Below, piece by piece: positions 1-10,601 of a DNA stretch of 64,000 bases. Made by a program: the position numbers and the translations under genes. The notes under the pieces were generated by a model. That model saw only the letters and a program-made list of their open reading frames with translations, did not search any database and was not told the origin of the DNA. Every line of letters starts with the position of its first letter. The first letter of the stretch is position 1. This DNA comes from Oxalobacteraceae bacterium (GTDB taxonomy: Bacteria; Pseudomonadota; Gammaproteobacteria; Burkholderiales; Burkholderiaceae_D): NCBI GenBank assembly GCA_900299005.1, contig OMID01000025.1, positions 50,513 to 114,512 of the forward strand. The letters are read 5' to 3'.

Positions 1-2032
1 GAATCTGCTGACCTTCCTTCAGGTAGTCCGCTACCGCGTTGACGCGCTCGTTGGCAATCTGGCTGATGTGCAGCAAACCGTCTTTGCCCGGCATAACCTG
101 AACGATCGCGCCGAAGTCCAGCAGCTTGAGCACCGTCCCTTCGTAGATTTTGCCAACCTCGACCGAGGCAGTCAGTTCTTCGATGCGGCGCTTGGCCTCC
201 TGACCCGCCGCAGCATCTACCGATGCAATGGTGACGACACCGTCATCGGTAATATCGATCTGGGTGCCTGTTTCCTCGGTCAGCGCGCGAATTACCGCAC
301 CACCCTTGCCAATCACATCGCGGATTTTCTCGGGGTTGATGCGGATCGTGATCAGTCGCGGCGCAAAGTTGGATAGCTCGGTGCGGCCCTGGGGCATCGC
401 CTCCTGCATCTTGCCCAGAATGTGCATGCGCCCTTCCTTGGCCTGCGCCAGCGCAGCCTGCATGATCTCTTTGGTGATGCCCTGGATTTTGATGTCCATC
501 TGTAATGCCGTGATGCCGGCGGCGGTACCCGCCACCTTGAAATCCATATCGCCGAGATGATCTTCGTCACCAAGGATGTCGGACAACACCGCAAATTTGT
601 TGCCTTCCTTGATGAGACCCATCGCGATACCGGCCACATGCGCCTTCATGGGCACGCCAGCATCCATCAAGGCCAGGCTGCCGCCGCAAACCGAGGCCAT
701 TGATGAGGAACCATTCGATTCCGTGATTTCGGATACCAGCCGCAGCGAATAGCTGAATTCTTCAGCGGCCGGTAGCGCCGCGACCAGGGCACGCTTGGCA
801 AGCCGTCCATGACCGATCTCTCGGCGCTTCGGTGAACCGACACGGCCCGTCTCTCCCGTTGCGAACGGAGGCATGTTGTAGTGAAGCATGAAGCGGTCGC
901 TGTATTCACCTGTCAGCGCATCGATCTTTTGCTCGTCACGCGCAGTGCCCAGTGTGGCTACGACCAGCGCCTGGGTCTCACCCCGAGTAAACAGCGCTGA
1001 ACCATGGGTGCGAGGCAGTACGCTGCTGCGGATCGTGATTGGACGCACGGTCCGCGTATCGCGGCCATCGATGCGAGGTTCGCCATCCAAAATTTGTGAC
1101 CGTACAATCTTCGACTCAAGGTTGAACAGAATGTCACTCAGTTCGGCAGAATCGGGAGCGGACGTGCCGGCAGCAGCCGCTTCAGATTCTATTGTCGCAG
1201 CAACCTCCGACGATACGGCACGCAGCTTGTCTGTGCGTGCCTGCTTTTCCTTCGTGGCAAACGCTTCGCGCAACTTGGTTTCGGCCAGCTGGGTAACTCG
1301 AGCGATCAGTGCTTCATTCTTGACAGGAGGTGCCCACTGAATCTCGGGCTTGCCGCCATCGCGCACCAGATCATGAATGGCGTCGATGACGACTTTCATC
1401 TGCTCGTGGCCATACACCACAGCACCCAGCATCACCTCTTCCGGAAGTTCCAGCGCCTCGGATTCCACCATCAGCACAGCCGCCTCTGTACCGGCAACGA
1501 CAAGATCCATGGCTGAATCCTTCATCTGCGAGACGTTCGGATTCAACACATACTGGCCATGGATGTAACCTACGCGGGCCGCGCCGATCGGACCGTTGAA
1601 GGGGATGCCTGCTATGCACAGTGCCGCTGATGCGCCGATCATCGAGGGAATGTCGGGATCGATTTCCGGATTGACCGACAGCACGTGAATGATCACCTGT
1701 ACCTCGTTCAGATACCCATCCGGAAATAGTGGGCGAATGGGACGATCGATCAGTCGGGAAGTGAGCGTTTCTTTTTCGGAGGGGCGGCCCTCGCGCTTGA
1801 AAAAGCCACCGGGAATTCGACCAGCGGCATAGGTTTTTTCGACATAATCCACGGTCAGGGGGAAAAAATCCTGGCCAGGTTTGGCCTCCTTGCGGGCGAC
1901 CACCGTGGCGAGAATCACGGTATCCTCAACAGAGACGACAACCGCGCCAGAGGCCTGACGCGCGATCTCTCCGGTTTCCAGTGTGACCGTGTGCTGGCCA
2001 TACTGGAAGGTCTTGGTGACTTTATTGAACAT
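1..2032 (-). CDS. pnp: polynucleotide phosphorylase (3' end cut by window)
   Basis: Phosphorolytic 3'-5' exoribonuclease of mRNA turnover and degradosome component. The minus strand reads in one open frame from ATG at 2032 (protein begins [20 protein letters not shown]) to the window edge, about 677 codons. Visible in order are the first RNase PH domain, the helical linker, the second RNase PH domain ([20 protein letters not shown]), the KH domain ([15 protein letters not shown]) and the beginning of the S1 domain ([19 protein letters not shown]). Family length is about 700 residues, so only the tail is missing, because of the window boundary rather than mutation. It follows rpsO on the same strand, the classic rpsO-pnp pair. 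Confidence 0.97.
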   Translation of the reverse strand, partial: MFNKVTKTFQYGQHTVTLETGEIARQASGAVVVSVEDTVILATVVARKEAKPGQDFFPLTVDYVEKTYAAGRIPGGFFKREGRPSEKETLTSRLIDRPIRPLFPDGYLNEVQVIIHVLSVNPEIDPDIPSMIGASAALCIAGIPFNGPIGAARVGYIHGQYVLNPNVSQMKDSAMDLVVAGTEAAVLMVESEALELPEEVMLGAVVYGHEQMKVVIDAIHDLVRDGGKPEIQWAPPVKNEALIARVTQLAETKLREAFATKEKQARTDKLRAVSSEVAATIESEAAAAGTSAPDSAELSDILFNLESKIVRSQILDGEPRIDGRDTRTVRPITIRSSVLPRTHGSALFTRGETQALVVATLGTARDEQKIDALTGEYSDRFMLHYNMPPFATGETGRVGSPKRREIGHGRLAKRALVAALPAAEEFSYSLRLVSEITESNGSSSMASVCGGSLALMDAGVPMKAHVAGIAMGLIKEGNKFAVLSDILGDEDHLGDMDFKVAGTAAGITALQMDIKIQGITKEIMQAALAQAKEGRMHILGKMQEAMPQGRTELSNFAPRLITIRINPEKIRDVIGKGGAVIRALTEETGTQIDITDDGVVTIASVDAAAGQEAKRRIEELTASVEVGKIYEGTVLKLLDFGAIVQVMPGKDGLLHISQIANERVNAVADYLKEGQQI

Positions 2033-2186
2033 TGGGTAATTCCTTTCTAATTTTGCCGACAGAGTTTCAGGCGCTGTCGTTCACCTCACCACGGGCAGAC
2101 CAGCAAAGCCACCTTCTCTTTTTTGAGGCCCCAAGTCCTGGCCCTCAACACTCAACACTGCGACTGCATTCGACGTAGTCGTACTG

Positions 2187-2231
2187 CTTCAAAAAGACGA
2201 AATGCCCGCATCAGGCTTCTGATACAGGCAT
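2187..2231 (-). terminator. rpsO-pnp intergenic hairpin with T-tract
   Basis: On the minus strand a 13-bp stem (ATGCCTGTATCAG against CTGATGCGGGCAT, two G-U pairs) with an AAGC loop lies at 2231-2202 and is followed by TTCGTCTTTTT. It sits just after the rpsO stop and before pnp. It fits a partial terminator or an RNase processing hairpin; in E. coli the same junction carries a terminator and RNase III sites. Confidence 0.75.
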
Positions 2232-2257
2232 CCGAGTTAAAAACTGGCTGGCAAGTG

Positions 2258-2527
2258 TTATTTGCGCAGGCCCAGTTTTTCGATCAGTGCACGATAACGG
2301 TCAGCGTCCTTGCGCTTGAGATACGCCAGAAGACTCTTGCGACGGTTGACCATCATGATCAGTCCTCGGCGGGAATGATGATCCTTGGCGTGCGCCTTGA
2401 AATGACCGTTGAGTTCGTTGATACGCGCCGTGAGGAGGGCCACCTGAACCTCAGGGGAGCCGGTGTCGTTCTGACCACGTGCGTTTGCCGCAATGACTGC
2501 GGCCTTGTTTTCTTTGGTGACTGCCAT
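2258..2527 (-). CDS. rpsO: 30S ribosomal protein S15
   Basis: Primary 16S rRNA-binding protein of the small subunit platform, 89 residues, the exact family length. The sequence has the family's conserved segments: [20 protein letters not shown] in the first half, then [20 protein letters not shown] and the terminal LIEKLGLRK. It is the first gene of the minus-strand rpsO-pnp unit and has a good sigma-70 promoter just upstream. S15 commonly autoregulates its own translation, but I cannot demonstrate the operator from the sequence alone. Confidence 0.98.
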   Translation of the reverse strand: MAVTKENKAAVIAANARGQNDTGSPEVQVALLTARINELNGHFKAHAKDHHSRRGLIMMVNRRKSLLAYLKRKDADRYRALIEKLGLRK

Positions 2528-2618
2528 GATTGCTTACCTTTCACAGGCGGCAGGCGGAGTCGCAACCCCGGATGCCGTGACGACAATTAAAAAATTGGCC
2601 ACAAAAGGCCAATACGCG

Positions 2619-2647
2619 ATTATAGCGGAAACCGCCCGTCCGCCCAA
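2619..2647 (-). promoter_or_regulatory. sigma-70 promoter for rpsO-pnp
   Basis: On the minus strand a perfect TATAAT (2624-2619) is preceded, at 17 bp spacing, by TTGGGC (2647-2642). It lies about 90 bp upstream of the rpsO start. The -10 is a perfect consensus; the -35 matches only in TTG. Confidence 0.6.
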
Positions 2648-2757
2648 GCCTGAGCAGGAACAGGCGGGCCTCGGCCGGCGCCCACCGAATCGCTCGGGCT
2701 TATCAGGCGTTGTATTAAATATAACGATCGTATTGCCTCCCACGAGATCGCCGAGGC

Positions 2758-2785
2758 CTTGAAATCCGCGCCGACCACCCTATGT
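2758..2785 (+). promoter_or_regulatory. sigma-32 (heat-shock) promoter of hsp20
   Basis: CTTGAAA at 2758-2764, a 13-bp spacer, then CCCTATGT at 2778-2785. The sigma-32 consensus is CTTGAAA, 11-16 bp, CCCCATNT, so only one -10 position deviates. It lies 57 bp upstream of the ATG of the small heat-shock gene. Confidence 0.8.
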
Positions 2786-2841
2786 GAGGCGCATCGGGCC
2801 GCGAGGCATGTCGGCCCACTCAATTACTCAAGGAGGACATC

Positions 2842-3303
2842 ATGAATCTGATTATTCGCAATCGCGCCGCTTATCCCCTGCCCGGCAGCCTCAGAACCAC
2901 TGTGTTTGGCAACCTGCTTGACAGCGTGCTGGACGATTTTCTGGCACCGGCGAATGGAAACACTCGGGATAGTGCGGTGTACAGCCCTCGGATCGACCTG
3001 AGCGAGAATGACAAGGCCTTCATCATTGAGGCTGATCTGCCGGGCGTATCGAAAAGCGACTTGAAAGTGAGCGTCGTTGGACAGCGCGTCACGATCGAGG
3101 CGGAAATCAGGCGCGAGACCGCAAGCAAAGAGGGTGACGTGGTCGTTCATGCCGAACGGGTAGTGCGCAAATACGCACGCAGCATGGACTTGCCCGGCGA
3201 GGTCGATGATGGAAACGCTACCGCCAAACTGGAGAATGGCGTGCTGAGTCTGGTGCTGCCTAAAAAACAGGTTGCACAGAGCCGACTGCTGACAATTCAG
3301 TAA
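2842..3303 (+). CDS. small heat-shock protein, Hsp20/alpha-crystallin family
   Basis: ATP-independent holdase chaperone, 153 residues, cytoplasmic. The alpha-crystallin domain occupies roughly residues 48-145: it begins YSPRIDLSENDKAFIIEADL, contains the PGVSKSDLKV strand, and ends with the hallmark LENGVLSLVLPK followed by a basic tail. The start is fixed by a strong ribosome-binding site, AAGGAGGA, six bases upstream of the ATG. It is a single-gene unit, divergent from rpsO and convergent with leuA, driven by the sigma-32-type promoter at 2758-2785. IbpA-like by size; the exact paralogue cannot be assigned. Confidence 0.95.
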   Translation: MNLIIRNRAAYPLPGSLRTTVFGNLLDSVLDDFLAPANGNTRDSAVYSPRIDLSENDKAFIIEADLPGVSKSDLKVSVVGQRVTIEAEIRRETASKEGDVVVHAERVVRKYARSMDLPGEVDDGNATAKLENGVLSLVLPKKQVAQSRLLTIQ

Positions 3304-3340
3304 AACGAGGCCAGCGCCAACCCTGGCCAATCAGCAAGAT

Positions 3341-3369
3341 GCCGGATCCCGGTGTTCCTCGGGTCCGGC
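3341..3369. terminator. bidirectional hairpin between hsp20 and leuA
   Basis: GCCGGATCCC pairs with GGGTCCGGC (one bulged base) around a TGTTCCTC-type loop. It lies 37 bases after the hsp20 stop and 32 bases after the leuA stop. T-tracts on both sides are weak, so termination strength is uncertain. Confidence 0.55.
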
Positions 3370-3400
3370 CGCTTCATTTGCTCACCGCGGCGCAGATCGC

Positions 3401-4945
3401 TCAGAGCTGCGGATTGAGCTTCTCTGTCTTGGAATACAGCTTGTTGAGCGCGGAGAGATAGGCCTTTGCAGATGCCACCACGATATCCAGATCAGCCCCA
3501 ACCCCGTTGACGATACGTCCATTGCGCGACAAGCGCATCGTGACCTCGCCCTGTGACTGAGTGCCCGTGGTAATCGCATTGACCGAGAATAGCAATAGCT
3601 CCGCGCCGCTCTTGACGTCGGTCTCTATCGCGTTGACGATCGCATCCACCGGACCATTCCCCTGCCCTTCGCCCGTGACTTCTTTTCCCTCGACAGCAAA
3701 AGTGATTTTTGCTGCGGGTTTTTCACCCGTCTCGGAGTGCTGCGACAGCGATACAAACTGATAGTGTTCTCGCTCGTGCGACTGCTGCTCGTCCGACACC
3801 AGCGCCATGATGTCTTCATCGAAGATGTCTGACTTGCGGTCTGCGAGTTCCTTGAAACGCGCGAACGCGGCGTTGATTTCGGTTTCGGAGTCGAGCGCAA
3901 TACCCAGCTCTTCAAGACGCTGCTTGAACGCGTTTCGTCCGGAGAGCTTGCCAAGAACGATCTTGTTCGCAGTCCAGCCCACATCTTCAGCGCGCATGAT
4001 TTCGTAAGTGTCACGCGCCTTCAGGATGCCATCCTGATGGATGCCCGATGCATGAGCAAAGGCGTTTGCGCCCACCACGGCTTTGTTTGGCTGCACCGCA
4101 AACCCGGTGATCTGGGAGACCAGTTTCGAGGTTGGCACGATTTGCGCTGTGTCGATGCCTACCTCGAGCTTGAAATGGTCCTTGCGTGTGCGCACTGCCA
4201 TGACAATCTCTTCGAGCGCGGTGTTACCGGCGCGCTCACCCAGACCATTGATCGTGCATTCGACCTGACGCGCACCGCCGATCATCACACCGGCCAGCGA
4301 GTTGGCAACCGCCATTCCCAGGTCGTTGTGACAGTGGACCGACCAGACGGCCTTGTCCGAGTTGGGGATGCGCTCGCGCAGTGTCCTGAGCAGATTGCCA
4401 TAGAGTTCGGGCACGCCATAGCCAACGGTGTCGGCAAGATTAATCGTGGTAGCACCTTCCTTGATCACCGCTTCCAGCACTCGGCACAGGAAATCCACAT
4501 CCGACCGGCTGCCGTCTTCAGGACTGAACTCCACATCATCAGTGAACTGGCGGGCGAAGCGCACCGCCAGCTTGGCTTGCTCAAACACCTGATCAGGCGA
4601 CATCCGCAGCTTCTTTTCCATGTGCAAAGGCGATGTCGCAATGAAGGTGTGAATACGCTTGCGCGGAGCCGCAGCCAGCGCCTCGGCGGCTCGGGAGATG
4701 TCCTTGTCGTTGGCTCGAGAGAGTGAGCAAACGACCGAATCCCTCACAATGCCGGCAATAGCCTTGATCGCCTCGAAGTCACCCGGGGATGAGGCTGCAA
4801 AGCCGGCCTCGATGACATCCACCTTGAGTCGCTCCAGCTGGCGTGCGATGCGGATTTTTTCATCCTTGGTCATCGATGCTCCCGGCGACTGCTCGCCATC
4901 GCGTAACGTGGTGTCGAAAATTATCAGCTTGTTCGAGTCGGCCAT
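3401..4945 (-). CDS. leuA: 2-isopropylmalate synthase
   Basis: First committed step of leucine synthesis: acetyl-CoA plus 2-oxoisovalerate to 2-isopropylmalate. 514 residues, full length. The N-terminal TIM barrel starts with the signature [18 protein letters not shown]; the metal-binding [16 protein letters not shown] motif follows at about residue 205; the C-terminal allosteric leucine-binding domain includes [18 protein letters not shown]. It is last in the ilvIHC-psd-pssA-leuA array but has a 300-base gap upstream with a candidate leucine-rich leader peptide, implying its own leucine-responsive control. Confidence 0.97.
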   Translation of the reverse strand: MADSNKLIIFDTTLRDGEQSPGASMTKDEKIRIARQLERLKVDVIEAGFAASSPGDFEAIKAIAGIVRDSVVCSLSRANDKDISRAAEALAAAPRKRIHTFIATSPLHMEKKLRMSPDQVFEQAKLAVRFARQFTDDVEFSPEDGSRSDVDFLCRVLEAVIKEGATTINLADTVGYGVPELYGNLLRTLRERIPNSDKAVWSVHCHNDLGMAVANSLAGVMIGGARQVECTINGLGERAGNTALEEIVMAVRTRKDHFKLEVGIDTAQIVPTSKLVSQITGFAVQPNKAVVGANAFAHASGIHQDGILKARDTYEIMRAEDVGWTANKIVLGKLSGRNAFKQRLEELGIALDSETEINAAFARFKELADRKSDIFDEDIMALVSDEQQSHEREHYQFVSLSQHSETGEKPAAKITFAVEGKEVTGEGQGNGPVDAIVNAIETDVKSGAELLLFSVNAITTGTQSQGEVTMRLSRNGRIVNGVGADLDIVVASAKAYLSALNKLYSKTEKLNPQL

Positions 4946-5054
4946 CTGGGGCTCCTGAGGTTAATGCCGGATGAAGATATATTTTCACCCGCCCGGGCTA
5001 TCCTTGCCTGAGCTTGGAAAAACACGAATTGTGGGGAATGAGGTGTCTGCGCGG

Positions 5055-5132
5055 TCAGCGCAGTAGGTACAGCAGCAGACCGAAAGGGCTGCTGGCGCGG
5101 AGGTAGGCGGTGCTGAAGAATGCGCTTGACAT
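5055..5132 (-). CDS. candidate leuA leader peptide (leucine attenuation)
   Basis: A 25-codon frame, beginning MSSAFF and ending GLLLYLLR then TGA, lies in the 300-base gap upstream of leuA. It holds six leucines, five of them in the last seven codons; such clustering near the stop is typical of amino-acid leader peptides. There is no Shine-Dalgarno sequence, but a promoter-like pair (TTGCGC, 17 bp, TATTCT at 5168-5140) would place the transcript start at the ATG itself, so translation would be leaderless. The hairpin CTGCGC/GCGCAG overlaps the stop. I do not see a convincing T-tract terminator before leuA, so the mechanism is inferred. Confidence 0.45.
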   Translation of the reverse strand: MSSAFFSTAYLRASSPFGLLLYLLR

Positions 5133-5139
5133 GAGGCAA

Positions 5140-5168
5140 AGAATAAGGGGATTTCGCGAAAAGCGCAA
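5140..5168 (-). promoter_or_regulatory. candidate promoter for leuA leader
   Basis: Minus strand TTGCGC (5168-5163), 17-bp spacer, TATTCT (5145-5140). The seventh base after the -10 precedes the ATG of the leader peptide, giving a leaderless transcript. Both hexamers are imperfect. Confidence 0.4.
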
Positions 5169-5247
5169 CTCGGGGGGGCTATCGTGCCGATAGCGTCGGG
5201 CCGGTTGCTCTCGGCCGGCGGTCTTCGGTGTCACCCGCCTTGCGCAG

Positions 5248-6117
5248 CTACTTGTCCACTGGCTCGTCACTCGTCTGGACAATGGACACCGGCCGGCCCT
5301 TGAACCACTGCCAGAAAAACACACCGTAGCCTGACAGTCCATAGATCACGAACAGCCCAAACAAGACTTTGGGAGGATCGCTGGACACCGCCACAAAGAT
5401 GAGCACAATCAGGAAGATGGCGATGAAAGGTACCGACTTCTTGAAGTTAACATCCTTGAAGCTGTAGAAAGGCACGTTGGTGACCATGGTCAGACCCGCG
5501 TAGACGGTAATACTCCATGACAGCCAGTTGAAATCCGCGCCAGCGATGCGCAGATCATCCACCAGCCAGATAAAACCTGCCACCAGCGCCGCCGCCGCAG
5601 GGCTGGGGAGCCCCTGGAAAAAGCGTTTATCTACGACAGCGATGTTGGTATTAAAACGCGCCAGCCGAAGCGCCGCGCCGGCGCAATAGACAAACGCTGC
5701 CAGCCAGCCGAGCTTGCCCATTCCGCGCAAGGACCACTCATAGACAATTAGCGCCGGTGCGGCACCGAACGACACCATGTCCGACAAGCTGTCATATTGA
5801 GCGCCGAACTCGCTTTGCGTGTTGGTCAGCCGCGCAACGCGACCATCAGTCGCATCAAGCACCATCGCTGCAAAGATCGCCACCGCCGCATTCGAGAACT
5901 GGCCATTCATGGCCATGACAATCGCGTAGAAGCCGCAGAAAAGCGCGGCTGTGGTGAACGCATTGGGCAGCAGATAGATGCCGCGACTGCGCGGCGCTCC
6001 TTGCGCAGACGGGTCCGAATCTGGATCTAAGGAGCGTTTCAGCACGAATTTATGCGAACGAAACGACTTGGCCTGCGCGGACTTGGCCTTGTTTTTACGG
6101 TGGTTAAAGAGTGCCAT
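5248..6117 (-). CDS. pssA: CDP-diacylglycerol--serine O-phosphatidyltransferase
   Basis: Makes phosphatidylserine from CDP-diacylglycerol and L-serine; integral inner-membrane enzyme. 289 residues. The CDP-alcohol phosphotransferase signature D-x2-DG-x2-AR-x8-G-x3-D-x3-D is intact within LDATDGRVARLTNTQSEFG followed by AQYDSLSD. Multiple hydrophobic segments span the rest, beginning with YLLPNAFTTAALFCGFYAIV. The basic N-terminal 45 residues are cytosolic. It follows psd by 47 bases on the same strand, so the two phosphatidylethanolamine-pathway steps are co-transcribed; downstream is the leuA leader region. Confidence 0.96.
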   Translation of the reverse strand: MALFNHRKNKAKSAQAKSFRSHKFVLKRSLDPDSDPSAQGAPRSRGIYLLPNAFTTAALFCGFYAIVMAMNGQFSNAAVAIFAAMVLDATDGRVARLTNTQSEFGAQYDSLSDMVSFGAAPALIVYEWSLRGMGKLGWLAAFVYCAGAALRLARFNTNIAVVDKRFFQGLPSPAAAALVAGFIWLVDDLRIAGADFNWLSWSITVYAGLTMVTNVPFYSFKDVNFKKSVPFIAIFLIVLIFVAVSSDPPKVLFGLFVIYGLSGYGVFFWQWFKGRPVSIVQTSDEPVDK

Positions 6118-6164
6118 GATGCCTATGTTACCCGAGCTGACCTGCGACCAGCTTTAGAGCTGGC

Positions 6165-6803
6165 TTAAAGCTCCGCAAGAATCGTCTCAGTGGCAGACAC
6201 TTTCTCGCCCACCGTCACCAGCGGCCGGGCTGACAGCGGCAAGTACACGTCGACCCGCGAACCAAAGCGGATAAAGCCGTAGCGCTGTCCGCGGGTGAGC
6301 GCATCACCAGCTTTCACGTAACACAGTATCCTGCGGGCGATCAGCCCCGCCACCTGCACAAATGTAATGGTCTGACCATTCGCTGCTGTCATCACGACTG
6401 CGTTGCGCTCATTCTCGGTAGACGCCTTGTCAAGATCCGCATTCACAAATTTGCCTGGGAAGTATTCGATCTTGTCAATCCTGCCATCCACCGGGGATCG
6501 GTTCGAATGCACATTGAACACGTTCATGAACACGCTGATCTTCAGCGCCTCACGATTCGCATAGGGGTCGTGTGCCTTCTCGACGACAACAATGCGCCCG
6601 TCGGCAGGCGAGAGTACGGCTTTGGCGTCCTGAGGAATCACGCGCGCCGGGTCGCGGAAAAATTGCAGAACAAACAGCGCGATGACCCAGAAGGGGAAGG
6701 ACCACGCACCGATCAGTTGCGTAGCCGCCAGAGCAGCCAAAACAGCAATGCCGAGGAAAAGCCAACCCTCGCGGGCAATAAGGGGATGAGGATAGGTGTT
6801 CAA
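6165..6803 (-). CDS. psd: phosphatidylserine decarboxylase proenzyme
   Basis: Decarboxylates phosphatidylserine to phosphatidylethanolamine at the inner membrane. About 212 residues, the short proenzyme class. An N-terminal hydrophobic region is followed by the catalytic domain ([29 protein letters not shown]). The C-terminal [12 protein letters not shown] holds the Gly-Ser self-cleavage site that makes the pyruvoyl group. I prefer the TTG start at 6803 (protein [14 protein letters not shown]) because GGAG lies nine bases upstream and homologues begin there; a TTG at 6818 is possible. In relatives this gene follows ilvC directly; here a foreign gene intervenes. Confidence 0.94.
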   Translation of the reverse strand: MNTYPHPLIAREGWLFLGIAVLAALAATQLIGAWSFPFWVIALFVLQFFRDPARVIPQDAKAVLSPADGRIVVVEKAHDPYANREALKISVFMNVFNVHSNRSPVDGRIDKIEYFPGKFVNADLDKASTENERNAVVMTAANGQTITFVQVAGLIARRILCYVKAGDALTRGQRYGFIRFGSRVDVYLPLSARPLVTVGEKVSATETILAEL

Positions 6804-7162
6804 CTGAGCTGACTCCAAAGCGAGTTGCCAGAATTTCCCAAGGGAAATCCATGCGAAGCGAACATTTTAGCGCTATCGCCAGCTCGGGTGGGCCGCTGAC
6901 GACTGCGTGCTTGTGCTTGTGATCTGAAGAGACGCTAAAAAAAACACCACTTTATGGCGAGCCAGCACCGCTGTGCGGTGGGGGAGGCTGTCAAATCAAA
7001 GGCTTGCAGCCATTTCCCAAAGGAGAACCCTTGCGGTGTTTCATTCATCAGCACTGCTCTGGGACATTCGTCCAACCGTCGAGAACAATTGTTTGGATAT
7101 CGACACAAATTGCTCTGAATTGCTCTGCAAAACTAAGAAAGTCCAGTGAGGATAACCAAACC
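6804..7162. other. intergenic region upstream of psd
   Basis: No credible gene. It must hold the psd promoter now that ilvC is separated by an insertion, but I find no clear hexamer pair. A CACCGC/GCGGTG hairpin lies at about 6968-6982. A run of eight A (T on minus) at about 6938-6946 is not close enough to it for a convincing terminator. Confidence 0.4.
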
Positions 7163-7369
7163 ATGGCCACGGAGGCACGCCAAGGGATACCGCGAACCGG
7201 CCAAAGCCTAGAACCTGCACTGCCAGTGGAACGCCCCCAGAGCAGAGCAACGGCCGTGGTCCGCAAGACCACCACTGAACTGGAGTACCCAAAGCTGATT
7301 GCAAAAAATGGCGTGCGTTTCCATCAGCATCACGGTTCGCATCAGAGCGCCTACAAGGTCAGCCATTGA
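7163..7369 (+). CDS. small hypothetical protein upstream of the 597-residue gene
   Basis: A 68-residue frame beginning MATEARQGIPRTGQSL and ending HQSAYKVSH. GAGG lies 11 bases upstream of the ATG, a little distant. The product is basic and polar with a His-rich C-terminus (FHQHHGSHQ) and no hydrophobic segment; I recognise no family. It lies 135 bases before the large gene on the same strand, inside the DNA that separates ilvC from psd, so it probably arrived with that gene. It could be a chaperone or leader for it, or a chance frame. Confidence 0.3.
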   Translation: MATEARQGIPRTGQSLEPALPVERPQSRATAVVRKTTTELEYPKLIAKNGVRFHQHHGSHQSAYKVSH

Positions 7370-7504
7370 ATTGTCCGGAATACCTGGCACCGCCCCGTAG
7401 TTGATTGAATACAGTGAGAAAAAATGATCCCGACAATGCCAAAAGCAACCTTAGCCAAGCTGGCACCGGGTGTTGACTGGAATTGATCAACTATCTCTTT
7501 TTAA

Positions 7505-9298
7505 ATGATGCCTTTTGTGCGGCCAATTTATTATCAAACATCGTTTCAAGCCATCGAGGTCTATAAAAAATCCTGCAATGATCCTGCTACGGATTTGACT
7601 ATTACTTCATCGGGCAATGTTCGTCTGGCGACCCTGTTTGAGCGAGCCGCTCACTCGATCTACGATTTTTTGGGGACTTGCTCCCCAGAGCAGCGTAGAG
7701 AGAAGGCAAAACAAGTAATCAAAGAAAAATTTGCCTCTGAAATAGATACCCTCACAAAAAAATCAATGAAAAATATAGCCGCAACCATGGATACAGTGGT
7801 TGATGATCTCATCTCCAGCAAAAACCTGAATCAACTCAGCTCAACGATTAACAAATCAGAAGTTGCATCAAGCTTGGCATATCTTAAAGAACTGCATTCC
7901 AAAAAATATTCTGAGGAGCACACTCGTATCGCTTGGCGGGCTACCCAAGAACTTTTCGCCAGCAGAAGGGATGTCACCGATGAAAACCAAACGCAAGAAG
8001 CAGCCTTGGCAATGCGGGTTGCAGATCTCTACCTCGCCTGGAAAACCGAGCCTCATCTTGGAGAAAGAGCCGCTTACCGACTAGCCTTTAACGCTGCAGT
8101 ACTCATGGATAAATACGATCTGAACGATTCAGCAGCAAGACAAGTTTTAGCACTTTCAGGCCGACTTCAATCTCGTCTTGGCATTGACAAAGATTTGTCA
8201 CTACAAATGGCACTTGCTTTTCAGGAACAACCCGACCAACTTAATTTCGATGCTGAAAAATTATTTAAAACATGTGTAAAAACTACTTTTGCCGTGAATG
8301 AAAATACGGCTGATCAGATCATGCAAAAAGCAAGTCTTTTAAAAAAGAATGATCAGCTAAACTTTTTATCCACCACACAGCTCCTCGAAATTTCAAAGCT
8401 GATTGTAGCTAAAAACAAACCTCAAAATGAGGCTGTTCTCATTTCTCTTGAGGCAGGTATCCTGAAGCGTGATGCTCTGGTTAATCGAGACGAGCTACTC
8501 GCCGAAAAAGGGCGGCTACTTGACCAAAAAATCAAACAAGATTTCGAGAGTTTGTTACCCGCTGACTGGCCAGATGCATGGGAACTGCTACCCAACGGCT
8601 CACGGCGATTGAAAGAAAGTGAATTTTTCCAAAATGAATATATTGAATTTGTTACCGACAGCTTCGAAAAGACAACAATTAACGAAGCCGAAGGACTCGC
8701 CAAGGAATTTTTGGCGGACGCAGGAGGATCAAAGTTTAAATTCGGTGAAGGAAAAAATGGCGTCAAAGTGGATACGGATGATATCCAAGTCAAAAACCAG
8801 CTTCGCTCTCTTGTGCCAGATCCTGAAGCACGAAAAAATCTCAGCCGCGCATTATTTCAGGCTGGAGGTAATGGTTTTGTTGCAGCGATGACATTGGGCT
8901 TATCACAAAGTGAAACGAAACGCTTTTTGCCGCTCAGTTTGAACCTCAGAGGCAGCTCAATGAACGCAGCTACAGAACAATGGATTTCCGTACAGCGTAC
9001 AGATAATAATAAAATCCGAGTGGGTTATACAGTTTTCATGAAACACTTCTCGTTATCCAATATAACCGATGGCAGCCAAATCCCGATCAATCCAAACCAT
9101 GATCCCAGCGCTCCATCTAGCGCCGATGACCACACTGCGAAAGCAACTAGCTTGATTGAGTTTGACCTCGAACAACTCAACAAGGGCATTACTGATCCTC
9201 AGTGGGTACGTAAGCCGGAATTAACTCTTTTGATTGAATTGGACCGCACAAGTCACATCAACAACCTGTTAGCAACGAAATTAGAGGATTTGCCGTAA
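7505..9298 (+). CDS. large hypothetical protein in an AT-rich insertion
   Basis: 597 residues, no family recognised. No signal peptide or membrane segment is evident. Residues about 50-430 look mostly helical and highly charged (EQRREKAKQVIKEKF, DELLAEKGRLLDQKIKQDF). The region after about 430 is more mixed and includes a Ser/Asp-rich stretch near residue 550 (DPSAPSSADDHT). The gene is conspicuously AT-rich next to ilvC and psd, lies on the opposite strand to that operon, and is followed by a 95-bp MITE-like repeat (9361-9455). This suggests horizontal acquisition. A soluble cytosolic protein or a secreted effector are both possible; the sequence does not decide. Confidence 0.85.
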   Translation: MMPFVRPIYYQTSFQAIEVYKKSCNDPATDLTITSSGNVRLATLFERAAHSIYDFLGTCSPEQRREKAKQVIKEKFASEIDTLTKKSMKNIAATMDTVVDDLISSKNLNQLSSTINKSEVASSLAYLKELHSKKYSEEHTRIAWRATQELFASRRDVTDENQTQEAALAMRVADLYLAWKTEPHLGERAAYRLAFNAAVLMDKYDLNDSAARQVLALSGRLQSRLGIDKDLSLQMALAFQEQPDQLNFDAEKLFKTCVKTTFAVNENTADQIMQKASLLKKNDQLNFLSTTQLLEISKLIVAKNKPQNEAVLISLEAGILKRDALVNRDELLAEKGRLLDQKIKQDFESLLPADWPDAWELLPNGSRRLKESEFFQNEYIEFVTDSFEKTTINEAEGLAKEFLADAGGSKFKFGEGKNGVKVDTDDIQVKNQLRSLVPDPEARKNLSRALFQAGGNGFVAAMTLGLSQSETKRFLPLSLNLRGSSMNAATEQWISVQRTDNNKIRVGYTVFMKHFSLSNITDGSQIPINPNHDPSAPSSADDHTAKATSLIEFDLEQLNKGITDPQWVRKPELTLLIELDRTSHINNLLATKLEDLP

Positions 9299-9360
9299 AA
9301 ATTCATGTCGTTGATATCACGTCACCTCTAATGGCTATTCTGTTTATCGAAATTAAAAAC

Positions 9361-9455
9361 CTATCTCGCTGGGATGATGGTAAGGCGACAATGCCGCAGG
9401 CAGTACAGGCGTACGACAAGGTATTGGCAACGCCACCAGCGACCTGACGAGAGAG
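9361..9455 (+). repeat. MITE-like repeat, copy A (95 bp)
   Basis: Starts CTATCTCG and ends CGAGAGAG, imperfect terminal inverted repeats. Interior blocks include GGCGACAATGCCGCA and GGTATTGGCAACGCC. It is nearly identical in length and sequence to the reverse complement of 21460-21554, and shares its right half with copies at 50193, 59646 and 59824. Confidence 0.85.
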
Positions 9456-9477
9456 GTTCCAAGCCAAGCTCAGTCAT

Positions 9478-9506
9478 AAAAAAAGCTGCACCTGCGTGCA
9501 GCTTTT
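9478..9506 (-). terminator. rho-independent terminator of ilvIHC
   Basis: Minus strand AAAGCTGCA, loop, TGCAGCTTTTTTT, located 31 bases after the ilvC stop. Strong stem and a seven-base T run. Confidence 0.9.
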
Positions 9507-9536
9507 GGCGCTTCGATGCCAGGCTTGAGAGCCAGC

Positions 9537-10580
<1,044 letters not shown>

Positions 10581-10601
10581 TTATTGTTGGGGTTGTGACT
10601 A

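Noticed and set aside
8422..8793. 123-residue minus-strand frame inside the large hypothetical gene
   Set aside because: It is antisense to the 597-residue frame and Ser-rich with no motif. The sense frame is much longer.
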